From the NCBI RefSeq assembly GCF_000271665.2, contig NZ_CP010978.1, positions 156,501 through 220,500 of the forward strand: DNA of 64,000 bases. The letters run 5' to 3'. The notes beneath the pieces are model-generated. The model made no database searches, was not told the origin of the DNA, and saw only the letters and a program-made list of their open reading frames with translations. Position 1 is the stretch's first letter; each line of letters begins with the position of its first letter. A program made the position numbers and the translations under genes. Positions 1 through 8,653 of the stretch are shown in pieces. The stretch is from Pelosinus fermentans JBW45. GTDB taxonomy: Bacteria > Bacillota > Negativicutes > DSM-13327.

Positions 1-1
1 T

Positions 2-274
2 CATTCTAAACACGAGAATGTAATAACGCAGTCGGTTGTACTGGGAATATCAGATCATCTAATCGAGTTTTCAGAAATGGGAAATAGTGATTCTAAACTG
101 AATGTTGGAATCATGTTTTTACTGGCACTAAAGGGTGAGAATGGTCATATTAATTACTTGAAGAATATTGTTAATTATTGCAAGGTGGAAGAAAATATTA
201 CAAAACTCTATGGTGTAAAATCGGCAGAGGAAGCGTTAAAGATATTTGTATCTGAGATCGTAAATGCTGATTAA
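2..274 (+). CDS. PTS EIIA component, galactitol/fructose type (partial, 5' end outside window)
   Basis: The reading frame is open from the first bases of the window to a TAA at 272-274, so only the C-terminal 90 residues are present. It starts at HSKHENV, which aligns with the phospho-acceptor His of type-2 EIIA domains (normally preceded by IP). The hydrophobic VGIMFLLALKG strand and the C-terminal LYGVKSAEEALKIF helix also fit galactitol-type EIIA. In the cell it would pass phosphate from HPr to the EIIB of a sugar permease. The following dehydrogenase and aldolase genes suggest one catabolic operon. The identity of the sugar cannot be read from this fragment. Confidence 0.75.
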   Translation, partial: HSKHENVITQSVVLGISDHLIEFSEMGNSDSKLNVGIMFLLALKGENGHINYLKNIVNYCKVEENITKLYGVKSAEEALKIFVSEIVNAD

Positions 275-299
275 AACAAAATAAGAGGAGGATGTTAGT

Positions 300-1412
300 A
301 TGGATAAAGGTAAGAAAATAAAAGCATTGGTCGTGGGAGACGATTGGGTAAAAACGAAAGATCTGATTGAAGCTACCAAGCGTGTATTGGAAGGTTACGA
401 TTATGAAATTGATTCATTTGATCAAGTAATGGACAAACCGATGAGCAGAGAAAAAAAAGACGATATAGGCGATGACAGTGTTACAGAATATTGTGGGCAT
501 CCTCAAGAACTGATCAGCAGGATTGATGGTGTGAATCTTCTTGTGGTTCATACATCTCCTGTTACAAAGCAAGTGATTGAGGCTGGTAAGGATCTTATTG
601 CGATTGGCTGCTGCAGATCCGATGCTGTAAGTGTAAATGTAGACGCTGTTACGGATAAAGGAATTTATTTCTTTAATGCTCCAGGACGGTCCGTTGAACC
701 AGTATCGGATCTTACTATCACTTTCGCTTTGGCACTTTGCAGAAATATAATGAGAGCTGATCGATACGTAAAAGAGGGCAAATGGGCAGGCGATCTCAAT
801 AGAGAAGTACCAAGTTGGGAAGAGTACGAAACGTTTAGAGGACTTACCCTTAAAAATAAAAAATTTGGAGTGGTTGGCCTTGGTAAAATAGGGCGGAAAG
901 TCGCTGAGAAGGCAGCCGGACTTGGTATGGACGTACAAGTGTATGATCCGTTTTTAGATAAAAAGATATTAGGTGAGTATGGCACGGTATGTACTCTGGA
1001 GGAACTATTTGTAAACAGCGATTTTATAACCATTCACATTCCCCCTGTTGAATCAAACAGAGGCATCATCAGCAGAGAACTCTTTAATAAGATGAAACCT
1101 TCCGCATACTTCATCAATGTTGCAAGAGGAGAAATTATTGATGAAGAAGCTCTGATTGATGTATTGCAGAAAGGAAAAATAGCGGGAGCAGCGCTGGATG
1201 TATATTATACAGAACCTCTGCCAAAGACCAGTCCTTTAGTCAAATTGGACAATGTGATACTAACCCCTCATTTAGCAGGTCAAAGAAAAGATGTTTCAGA
1301 AGGGTCAGCCTCCATATTAGAAGGAACGATGAAGCCATTCTTCCAAGAAGACAGCCTTGCTACTTGCTTTAATTCCACTGAAATCATGAAAATAAATAAG
1401 CGGCAGGCGTAA
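300..1412 (+). CDS. D-isomer-specific 2-hydroxyacid dehydrogenase, NAD-binding
   Basis: A 370-residue protein of the phosphoglycerate dehydrogenase-like family, which oxidises or reduces a D-2-hydroxy acid with NAD(P). The nucleotide-binding motif GLGKIG lies at residues 193-198 with the acidic YDP about 20 residues later. The catalytic Arg is in NVARGEIIDEEAL, the Glu in YYTEPLP and the His in LTPHLAG. A ribosome site (AGAGGAGG) precedes the ATG. It sits 25 bp after the PTS EIIA gene and 40 bp before an aldolase, so it probably acts on an intermediate of the imported sugar. The N-terminal substrate domain is somewhat longer than usual (about 180 residues). Confidence 0.88.
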   Translation: MDKGKKIKALVVGDDWVKTKDLIEATKRVLEGYDYEIDSFDQVMDKPMSREKKDDIGDDSVTEYCGHPQELISRIDGVNLLVVHTSPVTKQVIEAGKDLIAIGCCRSDAVSVNVDAVTDKGIYFFNAPGRSVEPVSDLTITFALALCRNIMRADRYVKEGKWAGDLNREVPSWEEYETFRGLTLKNKKFGVVGLGKIGRKVAEKAAGLGMDVQVYDPFLDKKILGEYGTVCTLEELFVNSDFITIHIPPVESNRGIISRELFNKMKPSAYFINVARGEIIDEEALIDVLQKGKIAGAALDVYYTEPLPKTSPLVKLDNVILTPHLAGQRKDVSEGSASILEGTMKPFFQEDSLATCFNSTEIMKINKRQA

Positions 1413-1452
1413 GTGCCTTAGTATAAAATATAGAGAAAATGAAGGTGAAATT

Positions 1453-2286
1453 ATGCTTACAGATATGAAAAGCATTCTGACAGATGCCAGAAAGAAGTCT
1501 TATGGGGTGGCAGCTCCTAATGCATGGAATGAAGATAGCATAAGAGCAGCAATCGGAGCTGCCGAAAGAGAAAAAGCGCCAATCATTATTGCCCTTTATC
1601 CTGTAATGGCTGATATTTTTGAATTTGGTAAAATTGCCGTAGAAATGGCAAAGAACGCGTCAGTACCAGTTGCAGTTCATTTAGATCATGGACAAGAGTT
1701 AGAACAGGTAGTTAAGGCCATACGTGCTGGATTTACATCTGTTATGGTTGATCGTTCAACCTTGCCTTTTGACAAGAACGTAGAAGCCGTGAAAGAAATT
1801 GTTAAGTTTGCTCACGCGGTAGGAGTAACAGTAGAAGCAGAATTAGGCCATGTTGGGCAGGGGTGTGACTATAAAGAAACCAAGGATCAAGGACTTACAG
1901 ATCCAAATGAAGCAATTGAATTTGTAGAAATGACAGGTGTGGATTGTCTTGCGGTTGCTGTCGGAACTTCCCATGGTGTGTATAAAGGAAAACCAGAATT
2001 GCAGTTTGATTTGCTCAGCAAGTTAAATCGTGCAGTAGATGTTCCTTTAGTACTTCATGGATGCTCAGGCACGGGAGATGAAAACTTAAAAAAGGCCATC
2101 GGGTATGGAATAACAAAACTCAATTTATATACTGATTTGGATATGGCAGGATATAATTTATTTCAAGAGTCGATAAAGAAGCAGGAAATAAGTAAAATAA
2201 CAGAAGCTTGCAATTTCATGTTTAAAGGCTACTCTGACAAACTGACACACTACATAAAATGGTTTGGAGCAAGCGGTAAAGCATAA
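1453..2286 (+). CDS. Class II (zinc) fructose/tagatose-bisphosphate aldolase family protein
   Basis: A 277-residue TIM-barrel aldolase of the FbaA/GatY/KbaY family. Visible metal and phosphate-site motifs are HLDHGQ, the EAELGHVG Glu/His pair, AVAVGTSHGVYKG, VLHGCSGT (third zinc His) and the NLYTDLDMA phosphate loop. Such enzymes split a ketose (bis)phosphate into two triose units. Position after a PTS EIIA and a dehydrogenase suggests the last step of one sugar pathway. The exact substrate (tagatose-1,6-bisphosphate, fructose derivative or a deoxy sugar) is not decidable here. Length is typical. Confidence 0.88.
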   Translation: MLTDMKSILTDARKKSYGVAAPNAWNEDSIRAAIGAAEREKAPIIIALYPVMADIFEFGKIAVEMAKNASVPVAVHLDHGQELEQVVKAIRAGFTSVMVDRSTLPFDKNVEAVKEIVKFAHAVGVTVEAELGHVGQGCDYKETKDQGLTDPNEAIEFVEMTGVDCLAVAVGTSHGVYKGKPELQFDLLSKLNRAVDVPLVLHGCSGTGDENLKKAIGYGITKLNLYTDLDMAGYNLFQESIKKQEISKITEACNFMFKGYSDKLTHYIKWFGASGKA

Positions 2287-2317
2287 TAATTTAATAAAGT
2301 AAAAATTTTTTCTATTT

Positions 2318-2360
2318 AGAGATATGTAAGCTTACTCCTATCAGCTTGCATATCTCTTTT
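2318..2360 (+). terminator. Rho-independent terminator of the PTS/aldolase operon
   Basis: AGAGATATGTAAGCT at 2318 pairs with AGCTTGCATATCTCT ending at 2357, with one mismatch and a short loop, and runs into TTTT. It separates the aldolase from the regulator gene. Confidence 0.75.
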
Positions 2361-2526
2361 AGAAAATAGAATAGTAGACTAATTTATTTTCTAAATGGCG
2401 CAACGATTGTAACTTAGTGTAAAAAAATGTGGAAAAATGTAATGATTTTTGCGTAATTATAACTTGAAATTTCTAATTTGCGTTATAATAATGTCATTAC
2501 ATCACTATTTTGATAAGGAGAAAAAT

Positions 2527-5427
2527 ATGGTAGAAGGCAATCGGAAGGACATTACGGAATTAATTAAGAATGAACGTCCCCAAGAGCCATTAACGGATGA
2601 GCAAATATCACAAAAGTTGTCCATCTTGCGGGAAACCGTTAACAATGTTAGAAAAAAACTGAATATCCCCAGTTCTCGAGACCGAAAAAGAATGAACGTG
2701 AAAAAGGCTGTAGAACTAATAAAGACGAAAAACTCAAATATAACGATAACGAGTCTTGTAGCCAAGTTGAAACAGCAGGGGTTTAAAGTGTCGAGGAGCT
2801 ATATCGGGGAGATCATCAATAGTGCATGCGATGAAGTAACAAAAGAATTACAGTCACGTGCTGAATGTGAAAATGAAATGGATAGCTTTCAGAATTTAAC
2901 AGGTTATGATGGAAGTCTTTCCAATAATATTAAACAAGGCAAGGCATCTGTATTATATCCTCCCTTTGGTCTCCCTACCCTTATTATAGGAGAAAGCGGT
3001 ACTGGCAAAACCTTGTTTGCAGAATGTATTTATCAATATGCGGTTCAGAAGAAAATAATAGAATTGGATGGTCCTTTTGTATCGCTAAATTGTGCTGACT
3101 ATAGTGATAATCCTCAACTTTTGCTTTCTATGCTGTATGGATACAAAAAAGGGGCCTTTACAGGAGCGAATCAAGATACAGAAGGTCTTGTAGAGCGTGC
3201 CAATAAAGGGATCCTTTTCTTAGATGAAATACATCGCCTGCCTCCCAAGGGACAGGAAATGCTATTTTCTATTTTGGATAAAGGAAAATTTAGAAGACTT
3301 GGTGAGGTTGTAAATGACCGAAAGTCCCAGATTTATTTTATCGGTGCAACCACTGAGAACATTGAGTCTTCTCTGCTTTTAACATTTAGAAGAAGAATTC
3401 CTATGATCATAGAACTGCCATCGCTAAAGGATCGATCCACCAAAGAGAAGATTCAATTGATTTATAGTTTCTTTCAAGAAGAAGCAAATCGGACTCATTT
3501 AAAAATTTTTGTAAAGGCTAAAATTATGGAAGCCTTTGTTCTGAAAAAATACTTAGGAAATATAGGTCAACTCAAAAGTGAGATTCAAGTAACCTGCGCA
3601 AATGCTTATGTTGAGAAAATGAATAACAGCAGGGATGAAATTAATATTGGCTTTAATGAGATGTTGTATCATAATTTCTTTAACAATAATACAGAAAATT
3701 CCGAAATACAGACAACGAAGCTCACAGTTACCTTTAAGGATATGTTATTCATTCCAAACGCAACGAATAAAGGGGAACACTTTGTTACGGCAAACGATAG
3801 TCATTACTCTCTGCCAAAAGATATTTATGAAAAAATTGAAGAAAAATATTATGAACTGAAAAAAGCAAAGGTTACATCCGTTGAAATAGAAAAAATCATT
3901 TGGAATTTTATATTAAGTAATTTCAGCATGATGGGGATTGATTCGAATAATGATAAAAATGTAACATCGCTAGATGAATTAAAATATCTTGTGGGTGAAA
4001 ATATTGCAGTTGTCGTAAAAGATTTCATAAAAAAGATTAAAAAAGATTACTCTCAATTACATGTAAATGAAAAGGTTGCGATATACTTAGCCATTCACAT
4101 CAGTGAAGCGATGAAAAGGATTAATTTAAAACAAGATATAATTAATCCCAATCTTATCTATATAAAAGAAAACCTCAAAGCGGAATATGATATGGCATGC
4201 AGTCTGGTACAAGATTTGGAGGCCAATAATAAAGTCAGGATTCCTGAAGGGGAAGTCGGGTTTATTGCGATGTATATTAATGAGCTGTTAAAACCCAGAA
4301 GCAGCAAAAGTAGAATCACTATAATTGTTATTTCTCATGGGAAAATAGCGTCAGAGATGATAGCTGTTGCTAATAAAATGATGAATGTAGATTTTCCAAT
4401 TGCTGTGGACATGCCTTTCAATGTGAATCCGATAAGGATTTTTGAACAAATCATTGAAATCTCTAAAACCTTAGATAGCCAAAGTGGTATATTATTTTTT
4501 GTAGACATGGGCTCCCTGCTAAATGTTGGAGAGATAGTTGAAAAAAGAACCGGTATTAAAACTCGCACCATTGATAGAGTGGACCTTGTTTCTGTTATGG
4601 AAGCAATTAGAAAAATATATATATCCGAGGAAACCCTTGATGACATTTATTACGATATAATGAATTCTAAACACACCTATCATATGGTGTCAACGAATCA
4701 TTCGGATAAGCCCTTAGCTTTAATTGCTATGTGTCTTACAGGTCATGGAGTTGCTATAAAAATAAAAGAACTTTTATCTGCAAATTACCCTCATATAAAA
4801 GTAATCCCCTTAAGCATATTAGATGCTAATGTAAAGCAGGAAATCCACAATTTAAAACAAAAATATAATATCCCGGCGATTATTGGTACGATGAATCCTT
4901 ATATAGAAGGGATTAACTTTATACCCTTTGAAAGTAATTTTACGCAAGACAAAAAGATGCTTCTTGATCATGTATTAAAACAGAAAAATTACAGTAGTCT
5001 TAAGAAGATTTTTAGAGAAGATTTTATAATGATTGACTTAGAATGTAAAACAAAGCAGGAAGTAATCGAAACCATGAGTATGGTTCTTTTTAATAATGGT
5101 TTTATTAAAAAAAGTTATATAGACTCCGTATTTGAAAGAGAGAATATGAGTAGTACGTGTTTTAAAAAAAATGTGGCCATTCCCCATGGACTACCGTCAT
5201 TTGTTAATGAAACTTCGATCATTTCTGCAAGGTTAAGCCAGGCCATTGAGTGGGATAACAACGGAAATTTGGTCAATTTGGTATTTTTACTTGCAGTAAA
5301 AGATGACGACATTAATATTATCAATGATTTGTTTAGATTACTTAAACAAAAAAATAATATAGATGAATTTATAAAAGCAAAAAATCGTTTTGAATTTATA
5401 AAAGTATTGTACGATGCCTTTTCATAA
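2527..5427 (+). CDS. LevR-like sigma54-dependent activator with PRD and PTS domains
   Basis: A 966-residue regulator starting at ATG 2527, chosen for its AAGGAG six bases upstream; the frame is open further 5'. Order of domains: N-terminal HTH-like region (about 20-110), AAA+ ATPase with Walker A GESGTGKT (155-162), GAFTGA sigma54-contact loop (209-214) and Walker B ILFLDEIH, then a PRD (His524), a mannose-type EIIA (ISHGK, His604), a galactitol-type EIIB-like part (AMCLTGHG, Cys736) and a C-terminal type-2 EIIA (AIPHG, His887). PTS phosphorylation of these His/Cys residues would set activity according to sugar supply. The second PRD His usual in LevR is not obvious, and the C-terminal EIIA replaces PRD2. 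It probably activates the PTS operon that begins upstream of the window. Confidence 0.88.
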   Translation: MVEGNRKDITELIKNERPQEPLTDEQISQKLSILRETVNNVRKKLNIPSSRDRKRMNVKKAVELIKTKNSNITITSLVAKLKQQGFKVSRSYIGEIINSACDEVTKELQSRAECENEMDSFQNLTGYDGSLSNNIKQGKASVLYPPFGLPTLIIGESGTGKTLFAECIYQYAVQKKIIELDGPFVSLNCADYSDNPQLLLSMLYGYKKGAFTGANQDTEGLVERANKGILFLDEIHRLPPKGQEMLFSILDKGKFRRLGEVVNDRKSQIYFIGATTENIESSLLLTFRRRIPMIIELPSLKDRSTKEKIQLIYSFFQEEANRTHLKIFVKAKIMEAFVLKKYLGNIGQLKSEIQVTCANAYVEKMNNSRDEINIGFNEMLYHNFFNNNTENSEIQTTKLTVTFKDMLFIPNATNKGEHFVTANDSHYSLPKDIYEKIEEKYYELKKAKVTSVEIEKIIWNFILSNFSMMGIDSNNDKNVTSLDELKYLVGENIAVVVKDFIKKIKKDYSQLHVNEKVAIYLAIHISEAMKRINLKQDIINPNLIYIKENLKAEYDMACSLVQDLEANNKVRIPEGEVGFIAMYINELLKPRSSKSRITIIVISHGKIASEMIAVANKMMNVDFPIAVDMPFNVNPIRIFEQIIEISKTLDSQSGILFFVDMGSLLNVGEIVEKRTGIKTRTIDRVDLVSVMEAIRKIYISEETLDDIYYDIMNSKHTYHMVSTNHSDKPLALIAMCLTGHGVAIKIKELLSANYPHIKVIPLSILDANVKQEIHNLKQKYNIPAIIGTMNPYIEGINFIPFESNFTQDKKMLLDHVLKQKNYSSLKKIFREDFIMIDLECKTKQEVIETMSMVLFNNGFIKKSYIDSVFERENMSSTCFKKNVAIPHGLPSFVNETSIISARLSQAIEWDNNGNLVNLVFLLAVKDDDINIINDLFRLLKQKNNIDEFIKAKNRFEFIKVLYDAFS

Positions 5428-5489
5428 GTTCTGCATTGTAGGACTTTTGATGATGGTATTCAGTAATATACAAAGGAGAGGGAATACCG

Positions 5490-5795
5490 TTGATTGTTAC
5501 ATGCGTTACTATTTATGTAAAAGAACCCTTTATACCCAATTTTATTGAAGCCACTCTTGATAATCACAGAAATTCAATAAAAGAAGAAGGGAATCTTCGC
5601 TTCGATGTACTGAGATGCATTAGTGATGAAACCAGATTTTTTCTTTATGAAGCCTACTCCTCAGAAGAGGCGGCGGCAGCTCATAAAAAGACAGCTCATT
5701 ATTTAAAATGGAGAGATACAGTCGCCGATTGGATGGCACGACCACGAGCAGGAGTAGCACATTCTGTTATTGCTCCTCTTGAAAAGGATTTTTGA
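5490..5795 (+). CDS. LsrG-like antibiotic-biosynthesis-monooxygenase (ABM) domain protein
   Basis: A 101-residue ferredoxin-like-fold protein with a TTG start behind AAAGGAG. The stretch EEGNLRFDVL, RFFLYEAYSSEEA and AAHKKTAHYLKW matches the pattern of LsrG, the isomerase of phosphorylated autoinducer-2, closely, including spacing. It may act as a small ketose-phosphate isomerase or oxygenase in the pathway encoded upstream. Assignment to the ABM superfamily is firm; the LsrG reaction is an inference because related quinol monooxygenases share the fold. Confidence 0.75.
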   Translation: MIVTCVTIYVKEPFIPNFIEATLDNHRNSIKEEGNLRFDVLRCISDETRFFLYEAYSSEEAAAAHKKTAHYLKWRDTVADWMARPRAGVAHSVIAPLEKDF

Positions 5796-5831
5796 GAAAA
5801 TAAGTAGTTTCGAATGGAGTGTAGTAAGGGG

Positions 5832-5856
5832 CAGGTTCAACGAACCTGTTCTTTTT
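5832..5856 (+). terminator. Terminator after the LsrG-like gene
   Basis: CAGGTTC-AAC-GAACCTG is a perfect 7-bp stem followed by TTCTTTTT. Confidence 0.85.
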
Positions 5857-5897
5857 ATTTTAGCATTCACTAGAAGTTATAAGTTTTAGAGGGAACG

Positions 5898-6031
5898 TTG
5901 AACGCAGAGGGCACAGAGTTCGCAGAGAGCTCAGAGGTTTTTAACCCTTATCTATTTTTTCTCAGTGTTCTCTGCGCCTCTGCGGTTCCTTGTTACTTTC
6001 TGTGTTTTAAAGGACGCGAAGCGTTTTTCTT
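5898..6031. repeat. Dispersed hairpin repeat, CGCAGAG dialect, copy 1
   Basis: Left arm starting GAACGCAGAGGGCACAGAG and right arm ending TCTGCGCCTCTGCGGTTCC form an imperfect long inverted repeat. The element is followed by the tail TTTTAAAGGACGCGAAGCG and TTTTTCTTA (6006-6031). The same arm words and tail recur elsewhere in the window, always between genes. No ORF lies inside. Confidence 0.8.
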
Positions 6032-6051
6032 ATTTGCCTTATAAATTTAAA

Positions 6052-6097
6052 TTGACAAAGTAATATCAATAAATTACAATTAGTTTGAATATCAAAC
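6052..6097 (+). promoter_or_regulatory. Promoter and candidate operator of marR-ATPase operon
   Basis: TTGACA (6052-6057), 17-bp spacer, TACAAT (6075-6080) is a near-consensus sigmaA promoter. Immediately downstream, over the start point, is GTTTGA-ATA-TCAAAC (6083-6097), a perfect 6-3-6 inverted repeat. The position fits autorepression by the MarR protein encoded 45 bp further on; that link is inferred. Confidence 0.7.
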
Positions 6098-6141
6098 AAT
6101 CATCAATTAAAACAATAAGACAACCAAAGGAGTTGTGAATA

Positions 6142-6561
6142 ATGAATTCTTTAGATGAATTGACACATGAGTTATTTACTTTTTTTAATGGTTTTTCTTC
6201 ATGGGAAAACTCCGTAATAAAGACGAGTGAACTGTCTGTTTCGGAAGCCCATGCCATAGAAATATTGGGAACACATGGTCAAATGAAGATGAAAACTCTT
6301 GCAGGGCATCTGGGAGTCACGACCGGTACCACTACGGTTACAGTTGATCGCCTGGAAAAGAAAGACTATGCCAGAAGAGAGTCTGTGAAGGAAGACCGTC
6401 GCATTCATTTAATTACGCTAACTCAAAAAGGTCAGCAGGCTTTTGCTGAGCATCATCAGTATCATTCTAATTTAACTGAACAGATACTTTCTGTTCTTTC
6501 CAATGAAGAAAATGAACAATTGATAAATTTACTTAAAAAAATAAATGCGGAGGCTTTTTAG
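6142..6561 (+). CDS. MarR family transcriptional regulator
   Basis: A 139-residue winged-helix repressor. The recognition region GVTTGTTTVTVDRLEKK and the wing ESVKEDRRIHLITLTQKGQ are typical of MarR. The ATG follows AAAGGAG. It is followed after 2 bp by a metal-pumping ATPase, so the two genes are transcribed together, and the repressor probably senses the pump's substrate or a related stress. A perfect inverted repeat over its own promoter (6083-6097) is the likely operator. The ligand cannot be read from sequence. Confidence 0.88.
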   Translation: MNSLDELTHELFTFFNGFSSWENSVIKTSELSVSEAHAIEILGTHGQMKMKTLAGHLGVTTGTTTVTVDRLEKKDYARRESVKEDRRIHLITLTQKGQQAFAEHHQYHSNLTEQILSVLSNEENEQLINLLKKINAEAF

Positions 6562-6563
6562 GT

Positions 6564-8468
6564 ATGGAAGTTGAAAGCAGACAAATGGCAAAATCAGAAA
6601 TTACTGAGCACGCTGAGCATATGGAACATGGGGCAGGAGGCCATGTTCGAGATTATGTGGTCATTGCATCCACATCGATCTTGTTATTAAGCAGTTGGTT
6701 TCAGTGGCTGCCACAAATTTTTGGAATTGATACAACGCTGATTGCAGCTATCATCGGTGGGGTACCTATTGTGAAAGAAGCAATTACAGCTATTTATAAA
6801 AGAGGAGATACCAGGGTTGGTCTCTTAGTAAGTATTGCAATTATTGCTTCCATTGCCATTGGTGAATATTTAGCAGCTGCTGAAGTTGCTCTTATTATGA
6901 CGATCGGAGAGATGTTAGAACACATCACCTTGGAAAAATCAAATACTGCATTAAAAAAACTTGCGGAACTATCACCATTGCAAGCTCGTATTATAGAGGA
7001 TGGAACAGAACGAGAAATTGCAGCCGAATTAGTACGGACTGGGGATAAGCTGTTGATAAAACCTGGAGAAAAAATTCCGGTTGATGGTATGGTAGTCAGT
7101 GGGCAGGCTACAGTCGATCAGGCTACGATAACGGGTGAATCTATACCTGTTGAATGTCGTAATGGTGCGAGTGTCTTCGGCGGTACGATTGTAACTATGG
7201 GGAGTATTGAGATTGTAGCGACGAAGGTTGGGCAAGATACGGCTTTAGGTCATATTATTCGAATGGTAAAAGAGGCTCAGGCCAATAAGGCACCGAGTGC
7301 GCGAATCATCGATCGCTGGGCGAATTGGTTTGTTCCATTAAGCTTGGCGATTGCAGTATTAGTCTACCTAGTAACGGGAGATATTGTACGAGGCGTTACA
7401 ATTTTAATTGTATTTTGCCCCTGTGCGATGTTATTGAGTACGCCTACCGCTGTGGCTGCAGCCATTGGGGCGGCGGCTCGTCGGGGTATTTTAATTAAGG
7501 GCGGGGAAATATTAGAAAAAGTGGGAGCACTAGATACGATTTTATTTGACAAAACAGGTACAATCACACTTGGGAAGCCTTCATTAAAAGAAATTCGCGG
7601 CTATAATGGCTGGCAAAGAAATGAGCTGCTGGCAATTGCAGCAGGAATCGAAAAACGCTCCGAGCATCATTTGGCAAAAGCAATTATTGAGGAGGCCCAA
7701 AAAGAAAACATATCCTTTGTTGAGCCATCTTATTGGGAGCCTGTCATTGGTCAAGGTATAGTTGCAGAAAAAGATGGTGACCATTTCTTATTGGGAAATC
7801 AATCCTTAATGGAATCCAAAGATATAGGGCTTACACCAGAGCAGCAGGAGTATTGTTCTGAAAACCAAAAATCAGGAGCCACCGTCGTTTTTATAGCCGT
7901 CAATGGCATGATAAGCGGGATACTGACAATACAAGATCCCATTCGGACGGGTTCGAAAGAGGCAATTAACGCCTTAAAACGTGAAAAAATTACAAGAATA
8001 GTGATGCTGACGGGCGATGCCTCAAGGGTTGGAGAGGCTGTTGGGAAGCAAGTGGATGTTCCTATCGTTCATGGAGATCTACTACCTACAGATAAAGTCA
8101 GCTATGTGGAAACATATCAACGTTCAGGCTGTAATGTAGCAATGATTGGAGATGGAATCAACGATGCTCCAGCGCTAGCCAAGGCAGATATTGGGATTGC
8201 CATGGGATACTCTGGAACGGACATTGCCATTGAGGCTGCGGATATTGTATTACTGTCCGATGACCTAAAAAAGGTGCCTGAGACAATACAGAAAAGCCGC
8301 AAGGCGATTCGTACCATTTGGCAGAATATTGTAGTAGCAAATATGATTAACTTTGCCGCAATTATTCTGGCTGCTCTTGGTCTGTTAGGACCTGTTGCCG
8401 CTGCTATTGTGCATAATGTTGGTTCGATTTTAGTCGTATTGAACTCTGCGCGTTTATTACGCAATTGA
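6564..8468 (+). CDS. Heavy-metal translocating P-type (P1B) ATPase
   Basis: A 634-residue inner-membrane ATPase. Visible: a short His-rich N-terminus (HAEHMEHGAGGH) with no CxxC metal-binding domain, the membrane metal site CPC (285-287), phosphorylation motif DKTGT with Asp329, TGES actuator loop, and the GDGINDAPALAKADIGIAMG hinge. The usual SEHP nucleotide-site motif reads SEHH (His368-His369), an uncommon change. The CPC motif suits Cu+, Ag+, Zn2+ or Cd2+; the sequence after it (MLLSTPTA) lies between the copper and zinc patterns, so I leave the ion open. Co-transcribed with marR, it probably serves metal efflux. Confidence 0.88.
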   Translation: MEVESRQMAKSEITEHAEHMEHGAGGHVRDYVVIASTSILLLSSWFQWLPQIFGIDTTLIAAIIGGVPIVKEAITAIYKRGDTRVGLLVSIAIIASIAIGEYLAAAEVALIMTIGEMLEHITLEKSNTALKKLAELSPLQARIIEDGTEREIAAELVRTGDKLLIKPGEKIPVDGMVVSGQATVDQATITGESIPVECRNGASVFGGTIVTMGSIEIVATKVGQDTALGHIIRMVKEAQANKAPSARIIDRWANWFVPLSLAIAVLVYLVTGDIVRGVTILIVFCPCAMLLSTPTAVAAAIGAAARRGILIKGGEILEKVGALDTILFDKTGTITLGKPSLKEIRGYNGWQRNELLAIAAGIEKRSEHHLAKAIIEEAQKENISFVEPSYWEPVIGQGIVAEKDGDHFLLGNQSLMESKDIGLTPEQQEYCSENQKSGATVVFIAVNGMISGILTIQDPIRTGSKEAINALKREKITRIVMLTGDASRVGEAVGKQVDVPIVHGDLLPTDKVSYVETYQRSGCNVAMIGDGINDAPALAKADIGIAMGYSGTDIAIEAADIVLLSDDLKKVPETIQKSRKAIRTIWQNIVVANMINFAAIILAALGLLGPVAAAIVHNVGSILVVLNSARLLRN

Positions 8469-8511
8469 TTATGTAGAGTGAACAAGAGATGTGGTTATCG
8501 TATAACGTATA

Positions 8512-8565
8512 CAAAACTCCTGTAAGATGAGATTTTATCTCAATCCTGCAGGAGTTTTGCATTTT
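8512..8565 (+). terminator. Terminator of marR-ATPase operon
   Basis: CAAAACTCCTG (8512-8522) pairs with CAGGAGTTTTG (8549-8559), with an inner TGAGA/TCTCA stem, followed by CATTTTT. Confidence 0.85.
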
Positions 8566-8653
8566 TATAGTAATATAGAAAATATAAAAAATATAAAAAG
8601 ACTATGATTGAGATATGCTTATATCCAGATTTAAATAGTGGGAGGGCCCTATA

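Noticed and set aside
5898-5990. CRISPR array
   Set aside because: The repeated CGCAGAG words are short, imperfect and arranged as two inverted arms, with no regular spacers and no cas genes.
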